Shown here one piece after another: positions 16,743 to 24,315 of a DNA stretch of 33,421 bases (positions are counted from its first letter, which is position 1; every line of letters begins with the position of its first letter). The DNA comes from Glycomyces sambucus. GTDB taxonomy: Bacteria > Actinomycetota > Actinomycetes > Mycobacteriales > Micromonosporaceae. The notes under the pieces were generated by a model. The model was not told where the DNA came from. It was given only the letters and a program-made list of their open reading frames with translations, and did not search any database. The stretch covers positions 545,552-578,972 of the forward strand of contig NZ_FNGF01000001.1 of the NCBI RefSeq assembly GCF_900102815.1, given 5' to 3'. The position numbers and the translations under genes were made by a program.

Positions 16743-17540
16743 ATGGGATCGTGGGCGCTCGTCACGGGTGCGTCGTCGGGGATCGGCGCGGCCTTCGCCC
16801 GGCGGCTCGCCGCGCGGGGCATGGACGTGGCGCTCGTGGCCCGCTCGGGCGACCGGCTCGAAGCGCTCGCCGCGGAGCTGCGGGAGCGCCACGGGGTCGA
16901 GGCGCTGGTGATCGTGCAGGACCTGGCGGTGCCGGACGCGGCCGAGCGGGTCGGCGAGGCCGTCGACGCGGCCGGGGTCGTGGTCGAGCTCCTGGTGAAC
17001 AACGCCGGGATCGGCACGTTCGGGCGCGACGTCTCGATCGGTGCCGAGTACGCGCGGGACACGGCGATGGTGAACGTGGTGGCCGTGACCGGCCTGGTCA
17101 AGCGGTTCCTGCCCGCGATGTGCGCGCGCGGGAGCGGCGCGGTGGTGAACGTCGCGTCGATGGCGGGCTTCCAGGCGCAGCCGTACATGGCGCTGTACGC
17201 GGCCACGAAGGCGTTCGTCGTCAACTACAGCCTCGGCCTGTGGGTCGAGACGCGCGGGACCGGCGTGAAGGTCCTCGCGGTGTGCCCGGGCCCGGTGGAC
17301 ACGGGCTTCCCGATCGCGAACGGCATCAAGTACGACCGGGGCCGCCTCGGGTGGCTCCTGGCCGACCCGGAGAAGATCGTGCGCCAGTCGCTGCGGGCGC
17401 TGGACCGCGACCGGGGGTACGTGGTCCCGGACCTGAAGAACCGTCCCCAGGCGCACCTGCTGCCGCGGGGCCCGCGCAAGCTCATGGCGCGCCTGGTGGG
17501 CCTGGTGCTCAAGCGCTTCGCGGATTATCAACTCCGGTAG
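16743..17540 (+). CDS. SDR family oxidoreductase
   Basis: A 265-residue classical short-chain dehydrogenase. The cofactor motif TGASSGIG is at residues 8-15 and NNAG at 87-90; S139, Y152 and K156 (YAATK) form the catalytic triad. The ARSGDRLEAL segment after strand 2 suggests NADP(H) preference, and the C-terminal tail is basic (KLMARLVGLVLKRF). It resembles the DltE-like group of oxidoreductases; the substrate is unknown. The ATG at 16743 has AAGGGAG 5-6 nt upstream. It ends against a hairpin shared with the convergent GH26 gene. Confidence 0.92.
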   Translation: MGSWALVTGASSGIGAAFARRLAARGMDVALVARSGDRLEALAAELRERHGVEALVIVQDLAVPDAAERVGEAVDAAGVVVELLVNNAGIGTFGRDVSIGAEYARDTAMVNVVAVTGLVKRFLPAMCARGSGAVVNVASMAGFQAQPYMALYAATKAFVVNYSLGLWVETRGTGVKVLAVCPGPVDTGFPIANGIKYDRGRLGWLLADPEKIVRQSLRALDRDRGYVVPDLKNRPQAHLLPRGPRKLMARLVGLVLKRFADYQLR

Positions 17541-17564
17541 GGCCCCGTCCGGGGGCGGGGCCCT
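17539..17564. terminator. Bidirectional hairpin terminator
   Basis: Arms AGGGCCCCG (17539-17547) and CGGGGCCCT (17556-17564) with an 8-nt loop begin at the SDR stop codon and lie 6 bp before the 3' end of the convergent GH26 gene. There is no T run. Confidence 0.75.
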
Positions 17565-17569
17565 CGCGG

Positions 17570-19567
17570 CTATTCGGCGCGGATGTCGTCGAAGTACACC
17601 GTGCCGGTGGCCTGCGCCCCGCCGTACCCGAGGTACAGGTAGAACGCGGAGACCTCGGCCAGGTGCTCGGCGTCGAGGAGCTCGTCGGCGTGCCCGGTGT
17701 CCCACGGCGCGGGCCGGAAGTCCGCGAACGGCGCGGTGACCTCCCGGGCCGCGGTGTCGCCGAGCCCGACGTTGTACTCGAAGTACGCGCCCTTGGCGAC
17801 GATCTGGAAGGTGGCGCCGTTGGTGGAGCCGTCGCCCTGCATCCAGGTCTTGAAGTCGCTGAAGGCGGTCCAGTCGGCGCCCACGGACTTCCCGATGCCG
17901 GTGTACCCGGCACTGGTGAAGTCGTAGGAGTAGGCGAGCCCGTAGTTCCCGCCGCTCCTGTGCTCGGTCGAGTGGGCGGTGGTGTTGCCGTTGACGTGGC
18001 TGTACGCCTCGCTCAGCGACGGGTCGTCCCCGGCGTAGGACTCGAAGTCGTCGACCCACCCGGCCGGGAGGGGCACGACCTCGCCGAGGAGCACGTCGGC
18101 GCTGTCGGTGTGGGTCGTGCCGTTGACCTTGGCGCTGACGGTGACGGTGACCTTGCGGTTGTCGAGCCAGGACGGGTCGATGCTCCAGGTCCCGGAGTGG
18201 TACCCGGCGCTGTCGAGGCGGAGCGTGACGGGGGCGCCGCCCGCGATCGCGTAGGTGACCTTGCGGGAGGTCCCGGCGGTGAGCCGGACGCGGATCGTGG
18301 TCTGGGCGGCGGTGATGCGCTGCCGGTCGGTGGGGGTGGCGAGGTGGAGGAACGGCGCGTTCGGGACCGCGGAGGTGCGGGCGTCGTACACGCCGTCCAG
18401 GTCGGAGGCGAACAGGGAGAACGGGTCCTGGTGGTAGGCGACGAAGTCCGGTTCCAGGGCGTGCCCGGGGGGCGGGACGTAGGCGCGGTTGGTGCCGCCG
18501 AAGTTCGCCCAGGTGAGCATGTGGGAGACGCGGCTCGCCGCGGGGTCGGCCTTGAGGGCGCCGAGGAGGTCGGTGAACCAGGTGAGGTCGCGTCCCTCCT
18601 CTCCGGACTCGCCGAACTCGGTGAACGCGGGGATCTTGCCGCGCTCCTCGGCGAGGCCGACGACCATCGCGAGGTCGGTGACGGTGGCGGCGAGCCATTC
18701 CGCGGAGCCGGCCGAGTTGTCGTAGGCGTCGTAGCCGAGCATGTCGACGAACTCGTCGCCCGGGTAGGTCTTCATGTAGTTGGTCGGGTCGCCGCCGAAC
18801 GCGGAGTTCGGGGAGTACGAGTACAGGAGGTTGCGCACGCACTTGGTGTCGCGCAGGTACTCGACGGTGTAGCGGAAGACCTCGATGAACTCCGCGGAGG
18901 TGGTGTGCCCGGCGCCCCACCAGAACCAGCCGCCGGTGTTCTCGTGGAAGGGCCGGAAGATCACCGGGATGAGGGTGCCGTCGGCGCGCTTGGCGCCCTT
19001 GACGCCCGCGGCGATGCGGTCGAGGAACTCGTTGAAGTCGGCGTGCTTGGCGCCGCCGGGGAGGATCTGGCTGACCACGCGGCCGTTGACGTCCCAGAAG
19101 TCGCCGCCGGTCACGAAGTTGTACATGTGGGCGGACAGGATGTTGATCCCGCCGCGGGCGTCGCTCTCCTTGAACGCGTACGAGAGCGCCGCGATGTTCT
19201 CCGCGACGGTGCCGCCGTGGACGCCGGGCTTCTGGAAGCCGTTGAGGATGAGGGTGTCCCAGCCGAACACGGCCGGGTAGTCGCCGGTGGTGGCCTCCAC
19301 GTCGGAGGCGTGGCCGTCCATCTGGGTGAAGGTGAAGCCGTCGGAGAGGGAGTGCTCGTGGCCGAACATGATCCCTCGGCCCTGCGTCTCGCGCAGGTAG
19401 TGGAACAGGGCGCGGGTCTCGCGGGTGGCCTTGTCGTCGACGAGGTCGACCGAGGGGGGACGGCCCGCGGCGGATGCCGGGACCGCCGGGAGGCCGGCCG
19501 CGGCCGCCGCGGCGGCGCCCATGGCGATGACCGTGCGCCGCGGCGCACGGGGGGAGGAGTGAGGCAA
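17570..19567 (-). CDS. Secreted GH26 endo-mannanase-like glycosidase with C-terminal CBM
   Basis: A 665-residue exported enzyme from a TTG start. AAAGGAG lies 7 nt upstream of TTG at 19567; an upstream in-frame ATG at 19615 has no ribosome site. The N-terminus has a twin-arginine-like PRAPRRTVIA, an Ala-rich core and a likely cleavage site near PASAAG. The GH26 domain (about 45-385) has acid/base E209 in RPFHEN and nucleophile E317 in FTEFGES, as in beta-mannanases. An Ig-like linker domain (about 410-490) is followed by a C-terminal jelly-roll domain (about 500-665, WVDDFESYAGDD) resembling mannan- or glucan-binding CBMs. It should cleave beta-1,4-mannan outside the cell. A strong promoter and LacI-type box lie upstream. 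Confidence 0.92.
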   Translation of the reverse strand: MPHSSPRAPRRTVIAMGAAAAAAAGLPAVPASAAGRPPSVDLVDDKATRETRALFHYLRETQGRGIMFGHEHSLSDGFTFTQMDGHASDVEATTGDYPAVFGWDTLILNGFQKPGVHGGTVAENIAALSYAFKESDARGGINILSAHMYNFVTGGDFWDVNGRVVSQILPGGAKHADFNEFLDRIAAGVKGAKRADGTLIPVIFRPFHENTGGWFWWGAGHTTSAEFIEVFRYTVEYLRDTKCVRNLLYSYSPNSAFGGDPTNYMKTYPGDEFVDMLGYDAYDNSAGSAEWLAATVTDLAMVVGLAEERGKIPAFTEFGESGEEGRDLTWFTDLLGALKADPAASRVSHMLTWANFGGTNRAYVPPPGHALEPDFVAYHQDPFSLFASDLDGVYDARTSAVPNAPFLHLATPTDRQRITAAQTTIRVRLTAGTSRKVTYAIAGGAPVTLRLDSAGYHSGTWSIDPSWLDNRKVTVTVSAKVNGTTHTDSADVLLGEVVPLPAGWVDDFESYAGDDPSLSEAYSHVNGNTTAHSTEHRSGGNYGLAYSYDFTSAGYTGIGKSVGADWTAFSDFKTWMQGDGSTNGATFQIVAKGAYFEYNVGLGDTAAREVTAPFADFRPAPWDTGHADELLDAEHLAEVSAFYLYLGYGGAQATGTVYFDDIRAE

Positions 19568-19637
19568 CTTGCGTCTCCTTTGACACGCTGAGCCCTCGCA
19601 GGAGGGACTGGACATGGTTCAACGGACAAAACAGGCA

Positions 19638-19689
19638 CTGAATCGGTTAAGCGAACTTCATCATAGACATTGGCATATCTCGATGTCAA
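19638..19689 (-). promoter_or_regulatory. Strong promoter and LacI-type box for GH26 gene
   Basis: On the minus strand a consensus -35 TTGACA (19684-19689) and a -10 TATGAT (19660-19665) are 18 bp apart. Immediately downstream, plus-strand TGAATCGGTTAA (19639-19650) is an imperfect dyad around a central CG, as in LacI-family operators, and would cover the transcription start. CTGAATCGGTT recurs exactly at 19726-19736. This fits induction by a mannan-derived sugar through an unlinked LacI repressor. Confidence 0.7.
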
Positions 19690-19900
19690 TGAGCGGTGTG
19701 CTGTCGATGGCGCGATGCGCTGGCGCTGAATCGGTTCGGGATGGCGACTGCGGTCGGACGGGCCGTCGTGGCGTGGCACGGCGCTCGGAGCGCGGGGGAA
19801 GCGCGGTCGGGCGCGGGAGTCGAGGTTCACGGTTTGCGGGCGGATCCACTGTTCACGGTCGCGCCGGGAGGTGGGACCGGGACCGTCCACGCGGGATCGT

Positions 19901-19926
19901 GAATGGACGTCCCTCGATGCGGGTAG
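19901..19926 (+). promoter_or_regulatory. Sigma-B-like promoter for membrane-protein operon
   Basis: GAAT (19901-19904), 16 bp, then GGGTAG (19921-19926) approaches the Streptomyces sigma-B pattern GNNT-N14-16-GGGTA(C/T), with one mismatch at the last base. It lies 65 bp before the start of the three-gene operon at 19991. Stress induction is inferred from the motif only. Confidence 0.4.
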
Positions 19927-19959
19927 CACTCCTGTGACGGCGAAACCGCCCGTCGACGA

Positions 19960-19976
19960 CCCGTCCTCAGGACGGG
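19960..19976 (+). other. Leader hairpin just upstream of operon ribosome site
   Basis: CCCGTCC and GGACGGG form a 7-bp stem with a 3-nt loop, ending 2-3 nt before the AGAGGAGGAAG ribosome site of the gene at 19991. It might modulate initiation or stabilise the message. Confidence 0.45.
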
Positions 19977-19990
19977 CAGAGGAGGAAGAC

Positions 19991-21445
19991 ATGAGCGATG
20001 CAGAACGGCGCGACGCCGCTCGGCCCGTTCCCGAGTCCGAAACCGTAACGCCCCCTGCGAAGGCCGACCGGGACCGGTGGGACGCGGACCGCGGAGCGGC
20101 GGACTACGAACCCGACGTGTACGTGCCGGCGGACCGCGATCACGCGGTCGGGCGCGCACCGGCCGCGAACCCCCGACCGGACGACCGCGACCCCGGCACC
20201 GACCGCGCACCCGCGGTCGATCAGGAGCGGGTCCAGCAGCAGTACGGCGCCGATCCAGGCGTGTACCGCTCCGACGCCGAGCGCGAAACCGCTGCGCCCC
20301 AGCCGGTCAGCCCCGAACCGCACCGGTACGACCCCGAACCCGGACTCGACCCCGCAGCCGGGCGCGAGCAGGTGAGTTACGAGCCCCTGCGCGAACCTGT
20401 CGAGCGCGAGGTGATCGACCCCGACCCGCGCGGCGGCGATGACGACCGCGCCACTTTCGACCGCGCCCCCTTCGACTATGCCGCCAACGGCGGCACCACC
20501 CACGACCGCGCCCCCGTCGACCGAACCCCTGACGACCAGGGCACCACGGAGGAACGCGAACCCGTTGCGCCCGAACCGGTCACCTCCACGTCCGAGGCAG
20601 GACGCGAGCCGGTCGACCACGCGCCGACCGACCGCGAGGTGATCGACCCCGAACTCCGCGAGCAGGACACCGTCCGCAACCGGGAGCAGGTCGATGACCG
20701 GCCTGAACCCGCGCCCGCGATCGACCCCGAACCGGTCGACTACCGGCCCGAGCCCGTGGTCGTCCCCGAACCCGTCGGCCGCGAGCCGGAACCCGCCACC
20801 CGCGAGCCCGGTGCCGACGACACGGCGACCGTTGCGCGCGAGCGCGGGGCGGACGTGGCGCACACCGCCGCCGACGAGGTCAAGCACGTCGCCCGCACCG
20901 CGCGGGAGGAGGGCCTGCACCTGGCCGAGGAGGCCAGGGCCGAGGCCCGCCACATCGCCGACGACGCGAGGGCGCAGCTGCGCGAGCAGGCCGAGGCGCA
21001 GACCGAGCGGGTGACCGAGTCGATGCGCCGCTTCGGCGACCAGCTCGGCGCGCTCGCCGACGGCCGCACCGAGGAGGCCGGCCCGCTCGCGGCTTATGCC
21101 GGGGCCGCCGCCGACGAACTGCGCCGCGCCGCCGAACGCGTGCGCGACGGCGGACTCGACGGAGTCCTCGACGACACCAGGCGCTTCGCGCGCCAGCGTC
21201 CCGCGCTGTTCCTGGCGGGCGCGGTCGTCGCCGGCTTCGCCGCCGGACGGCTGCTGCGCGGCGGCAAGGCCGCGCACGACGAGCACCGCGACAGCGCGGA
21301 CGACCCCGGCACCCCGGTCGACGGCCCCGCCGCGGACTCGACCCCGTACGGGGCGCCTGTCGATGAACCGATCGCCGACCCGGCCCCGTACCGGGCGCCG
21401 GTCGACGGACCCGCCGCCCGCACCGAGGAGGAGACGTGGCGATGA
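19991..21445 (+). CDS. Long disordered Pro/Glu/Asp-rich protein with C-terminal TM
   Basis: A 484-residue protein of unknown function. Residues 1 to about 275 are highly charged, low-complexity and full of DRE, PEP and PEPV repeats, so probably disordered. Residues about 277-400 are a long Ala/Glu/Arg amphipathic helical region with apolipoprotein-like heptads (HVARTAREEGLHLAEEARAE). One membrane helix follows at about 403-422 (ALFLAGAVVAGFAAGRLLR), the same type of anchor found in DUF3618 partners. A polar tail repeats PYGAPVDEP and PYRAPVDGP. The ATG at 19991 has AGAGGAGGAAG just upstream. The stop overlaps the Holin-X gene start (ATGA), so they are co-translated. It may coat or tether the inner membrane or envelope. 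Confidence 0.85.
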   Translation: MSDAERRDAARPVPESETVTPPAKADRDRWDADRGAADYEPDVYVPADRDHAVGRAPAANPRPDDRDPGTDRAPAVDQERVQQQYGADPGVYRSDAERETAAPQPVSPEPHRYDPEPGLDPAAGREQVSYEPLREPVEREVIDPDPRGGDDDRATFDRAPFDYAANGGTTHDRAPVDRTPDDQGTTEEREPVAPEPVTSTSEAGREPVDHAPTDREVIDPELREQDTVRNREQVDDRPEPAPAIDPEPVDYRPEPVVVPEPVGREPEPATREPGADDTATVARERGADVAHTAADEVKHVARTAREEGLHLAEEARAEARHIADDARAQLREQAEAQTERVTESMRRFGDQLGALADGRTEEAGPLAAYAGAAADELRRAAERVRDGGLDGVLDDTRRFARQRPALFLAGAVVAGFAAGRLLRGGKAAHDEHRDSADDPGTPVDGPAADSTPYGAPVDEPIADPAPYRAPVDGPAARTEEETWR

Positions 21446-21891
21446 CCGATGAGCAGCGCTTGGAGACCGACCCGGAGGGGCACCGCCCCGAGGGGCACGA
21501 CCCCGAACGGCCCGAGGACCAGTCGCTCGGCGGGCTGCTGAGCGAGGTCGCCCGCGACGTCAGCGAGCTGATCCGCAAGGAGGTCGAGCTCGCGAAGCTG
21601 GAAGTGCGCGAAGAGGCGGTCAAGGCGTCGAAGGCGGGCGCGAAGCTGGGCGCCGCCGCGCTGATGGGCAACCTGGCGTTCCTGCTGGCCGCGTTCGCGC
21701 TGGCGTGGGGCCTCGCCGAGGTCATGCCGGCCGGGTGGGCGTTCCTCGTGGTCGCGGTGATCGCCGCGGCCGTGGCCGGCGGACTGTTCGCCGTGGGCCG
21801 CAAGCAGTTCCGAGAGGTCTCGCCGGTTCCGCGGCAGACCGGTGAGACGTTGAAGGAGGATGTCGAATGGGCTCGCGAGCGGATGAGCTGA
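21442..21891 (+). CDS. Actinobacterial Holin-X family membrane protein
   Basis: A 149-residue protein of the Holin-X/phage holin superfamily III type (PF07332-like). A charged N-terminus with LLSEVARDVSELIRKEVELA (about 29-48), in which amphipathic ELxRKEVELAK is the family hallmark, is followed by two membrane helices (about 73-92 and 97-118) and a charged tail. Despite the name the family is chromosomal and found in almost all actinobacteria; no phage genes are nearby. The ATG at 21442 overlaps the previous stop by 4 bp; a GTG at 21436 is a possible alternative. It sits between the disordered protein and the DUF3618 gene in one overlapping operon. Confidence 0.88.
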   Translation: MTDEQRLETDPEGHRPEGHDPERPEDQSLGGLLSEVARDVSELIRKEVELAKLEVREEAVKASKAGAKLGAAALMGNLAFLLAAFALAWGLAEVMPAGWAFLVVAVIAAAVAGGLFAVGRKQFREVSPVPRQTGETLKEDVEWARERMS

Positions 21892-22391
21892 GGCAGGAGA
21901 TCGCCAGCACGAGGGAGGACCTCGGGGAGACGATCGACGAGATCAACGACCGGGTGAACCCTAAGCGGATCGTCCAGCGCAAGAAGGAGAACGTGCAGCG
22001 CCGCGTGCACACCGTGCGCGAGAAGGTGATGGGGACCGTCGGGCCGGAACGCGTCGGGGACCGGATCGAGGGCAGCCCGCTGGCCGCCGGGCTCATCGCG
22101 TTCGGCATCGGCGCGCTCGCGGCCTCGCTCCTGCCCGCGGACCGCACCTCGCGTGAGGCCGCCGAAGCGCTCTCCGAGCACGCCGGGCCCGCGGTGGACC
22201 GCGTGAAGGAGGCCGGCGCCGCGATCGGATCGCACGTCGGCGCCACCGCGAAGGAGTCCTCGCAGCACCTGGGCGAGCGCGCGAAGGAGTCGGTCGAGCA
22301 CGTCAAGGCCGAGGCGCAGTCCTCGGGCGAGACCGTGAAGGACGAGTCCCAGCGCGCGGCGCACGACGTCAAGCGCACGCACGAAGGCTAA
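21867..22391 (+). CDS. DUF3618 domain membrane protein
   Basis: A 174-residue protein. The N-terminal DUF3618 motif ELRQEIASTREDLGETIDEI (residues 7-26) is followed by NDRVNPKRIVQRKKENVQRR. One membrane segment is at about 71-90 (PLAAGLIAFGIGALAASLLP). A long charged amphipathic helix (about 95-174) resembles LEA or apolipoprotein helices. The function of the family is unknown, and it often neighbours Holin-X. The ATG at 21867 is preceded by AAGGAGGA and lies inside the Holin-X gene (25-bp overlap), so translation is coupled. A short hairpin begins right after the stop codon. Confidence 0.88.
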   Translation: MGSRADELRQEIASTREDLGETIDEINDRVNPKRIVQRKKENVQRRVHTVREKVMGTVGPERVGDRIEGSPLAAGLIAFGIGALAASLLPADRTSREAAEALSEHAGPAVDRVKEAGAAIGSHVGATAKESSQHLGERAKESVEHVKAEAQSSGETVKDESQRAAHDVKRTHEG

Positions 22392-22414
22392 GGGCCGCAG
22401 AGACACTGCGGTCC
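22392..22414 (+). terminator. Hairpin immediately after DUF3618 gene
   Basis: GGGCCGCAG (22392-22400) pairs with CTGCGGTCC (22406-22414), including one G-T pair, around a 5-nt loop. It starts at the base after the stop codon and has no T run. It probably ends the three-gene transcript together with the larger hairpin at 22451. Confidence 0.5.
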
Positions 22415-22450
22415 GGCGCGTTCCCGACCGCGCCCGGCCGCAGGACACGG

Positions 22451-22506
22451 CACCGGCTCCCGGTCCAAACCCATTGCCATGCAACGGGTCCGACCGGGAG
22501 CCGGTG
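22451..22506. repeat. 56-bp nested inverted repeat in convergent intergenic region
   Basis: Perfect 15-bp outer arms (22451-22465 and 22492-22506, core CCGGCTCCCGG) enclose a 26-nt stretch. That stretch itself folds: ACCCATTGC (22469-22477) pairs with GCAACGGGT (22481-22489) with one mismatch and a CAT loop. It lies between the convergent DUF3618 and O-methyltransferase genes. It may be a bidirectional terminator, but the length and AT-containing inner stem are unusual. Confidence 0.75.
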
Positions 22507-22609
22507 TCGTTGTGCGTGTAAGTCAGCGCGAGCGGTCGCGTCGGGGCCGAGGCCGTGCGGGTCTCCACCGAACGGCGTCGCACCCGCGCGGTGGCCTTGC
22601 CCGTCCCGC

Positions 22610-23278
22610 CTACTCCAGGACGCGCGCGATCGAGAGCCCGTCGTAGCCCTTGACGCCGACGGTCTGCATCACGGTGCCCTCCAGCTTCGGGTTCGCGGCG
22701 ACCTTCTCCAGGTAGGACCGCACGCCCTGCACGTTCGGGTCGCGGCTGAGCCCGTCGGCGACGGCGCCGCCGCGCACGACGTTGTCGGCGATGATGAGGC
22801 TGCCGGGCCGGGTCAGCTTGAGCGCCCAGTCGAGGTAGCCGGGGTAGCCGCCCTTGTCGGCGTCGATGAACACCATGTCGAAGGGCCCGGCGTCCTCCTC
22901 GGCGAGCTTCGGGAGGGTGTCGGCGGCGGCGCCGACGCGGATCTCCACGGTCCCGACCAGGCCGGCGCGCGCGATGTTGCCGCTGGCGACCTCGGCGTGC
23001 CTCGGGCTGTACTCCAGGCTGACGAGGTGGCCGTCGGCGGGCAGTGCCCGCGCCATCCAGATCGCGCTGTAGCCGCCGAGCGTCCCCACTTCGAGGATGC
23101 GCTTGGCGCCGAGGGTCTTCGCGAGGAGGTAGAGGAGCTTGCCCTGCGCGGGCGAGACGGAGATCGGCGGCAGCCCGGCGCGGCGGGCCGCGTCCGTGGC
23201 GTCGGCGAGCGCCTCGTCCTCACCGACGAGCAGCGATCCGAGGAACGCGTCGACTTCGGTCCATTGCCCCTGGCCCAT
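22610..23278 (-). CDS. O-methyltransferase, class I SAM-dependent (CCoAOMT-like)
   Basis: A 222-residue methyltransferase of the Methyltransf_3/caffeoyl-CoA OMT-like family, normal length. SAM motif I is EVGTLGGYSAIWMA (about 63-76). The acidic LEYSPRHAEVA (about 87-97) binds the ribose, and the metal-site DADKGGYPGYLDWAL (about 135-149) and ADNVVRGG (about 161-168) are present. It should methylate a catechol-like hydroxyl with Mg2+; the substrate is unknown. The ATG at 23278 has GAAGGGGCG upstream. It is a single gene, convergent with the DUF3618 operon. Confidence 0.91.
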   Translation of the reverse strand: MGQGQWTEVDAFLGSLLVGEDEALADATDAARRAGLPPISVSPAQGKLLYLLAKTLGAKRILEVGTLGGYSAIWMARALPADGHLVSLEYSPRHAEVASGNIARAGLVGTVEIRVGAAADTLPKLAEEDAGPFDMVFIDADKGGYPGYLDWALKLTRPGSLIIADNVVRGGAVADGLSRDPNVQGVRSYLEKVAANPKLEGTVMQTVGVKGYDGLSIARVLE

Positions 23279-23684
23279 TGTTCGCCCCTTCCGACGGGTC
23301 CGAGAACGTCGATGAAACGCTATCACCGCCGTCCCACAGGACTCGCTCCGTTAAATTCGGACCTTACCGACTAAAGGTTCGATCACGCTTTCCGGTGCCC
23401 ACGCCTGGAGGGCCGGGAATGGTACCGCGAATGGGTGAAGCCTGTTGTTGTAATTACGACATTGACGGAAGATTAAGGGTGGTCTTTTGTCGGATTTTGC
23501 CCCTGAATCAGCTGAACGCGCCGGGGTCGGTCTTGCCGATCGTCGTACGGTGCAACGGCTTGAATGATAGACCTGAGTCACTACTTGTTCGCGGCCGCGG
23601 AACCGGTGATCTGATCCGGTGCAGCCGCGGACTTGAACGACGGCCGGCTTCGGGGGAGCCGGTCGCACACTGGGGGGTAACGCT
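23279..23684. other. 406-bp intergenic region with structured leader before SsgA-like gene
   Basis: There is no credible gene. The first 200 bp are markedly less GC-rich than the surroundings, with TTAAATTCGG, GTTGTTGTAATTACGAC and GATTAAGGG. From 23595 to 23630 a two-part stem is visible: CCGCGG pairs with CCGCGG, and inside it ACCGG pairs with CCGGT. A further stem, CCGGCT with AGCCGG, lies at about 23645-23663. A G-rich TGGGGGG precedes the ATG at 23685. The region probably carries developmental promoters and a long leader; I could not assign a sigma factor. Confidence 0.5.
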
Positions 23685-24119
23685 ATGAGCATGGCACGAT
23701 CGGCGACAGTCGATATCGGGACCACCATGCGGCTCGTCGCGCCCGATTTCGCGACGGTGAGTGTGCGCGCGAGTCTGCGATACGACCCGGACGACCCTTA
23801 CGCGGTCTGCGTGATGTTCCATCCGGACGGGACGGACGCCGACCAGGTGGCCTGGTCCTTCTCCCGGGAACTGCTCGCAAAAGGACTCGAGGAGCCCACG
23901 GGGATCGGCGACGTGCGCGTCTGGCCCTGGACGACCCCGCGAGGCGAGTCGGTGGCCCTGGCGCTCTCCTCGCCCGACGGGAACGCCTTGTTCGAGATCA
24001 ACCGCGGCGTCGTGCAGCGCTTCCTCCGCCGGGCGTACAGCCTGGTCCCCCGCGGTCGCGAATCGGGCTATGTGGACATGGACACGACCCTGACGAAGCT
24101 CCTGGCCGGCGGCGTGTAG
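23685..24119 (+). CDS. SsgA family sporulation/cell division regulator
   Basis: A 144-residue SsgA-like protein (SALP). Characteristic segments are LRYDPDDPYAVCVMFHPDG (about 31-49), VAWSFSRELLAKGLEEPTG (about 55-73), GDVRVWPW (about 75-82), SPDGNALFEI and the C-terminal LVPRGRESGYVDMD. SALPs occur only in morphologically complex actinomycetes, where they place septa and remodel peptidoglycan during sporulation; SsgB recruits FtsZ. Which paralogue this is cannot be settled here, although the length and RYDPDDPYAV match SsgB-like members. The ATG at 23685 has a G-run ribosome site; an ATG at 23691 is an alternative. A strong terminator follows. Confidence 0.9.
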   Translation: MSMARSATVDIGTTMRLVAPDFATVSVRASLRYDPDDPYAVCVMFHPDGTDADQVAWSFSRELLAKGLEEPTGIGDVRVWPWTTPRGESVALALSSPDGNALFEINRGVVQRFLRRAYSLVPRGRESGYVDMDTTLTKLLAGGV

Positions 24120-24134
24120 CCGCTGGGACAGTGC

Positions 24135-24168
24135 CGAAGGGCGGACCGGGCATCCGGTCCGCCCTTCG
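24135..24168. terminator. Strong hairpin terminator after SsgA-like gene
   Basis: A perfect 15-bp stem (24135-24149 and 24154-24168, core GGGCGGACC) with loop GCAT follows the SsgA-like stop codon by 15 bp. It may also serve ackA from the opposite strand (3' end at 24316). Confidence 0.85.
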
Positions 24169-24315
24169 CGTGTCAGCGGCACTTGCCGGCAGGACTGCCC
24201 GGAACGACCCGTCCGAAACCGACCATCCGCCGCGAAACGTCGCACCCCTATGTCAGGGTTGGAACCGGGGGCCCATCATGTGCCCGATTCACCCGGACAC
24301 TCCCGTGATATCCGG

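Noticed and set aside
15101..19622. Open frames of about 1400-1500 codons on both strands across the two-component, SDR and GH26 genes
   Set aside because: Both are out-of-frame readings of real genes with Arg/Pro/His- or Gly/Asp/Val-rich composition. The underlying genes have intact catalytic motifs.
21442..21891. Holin gene as evidence of a prophage
   Set aside because: The protein is the chromosomal actinobacterial Holin-X type, sits with DUF3618 and has no phage structural, integrase or endolysin neighbours.
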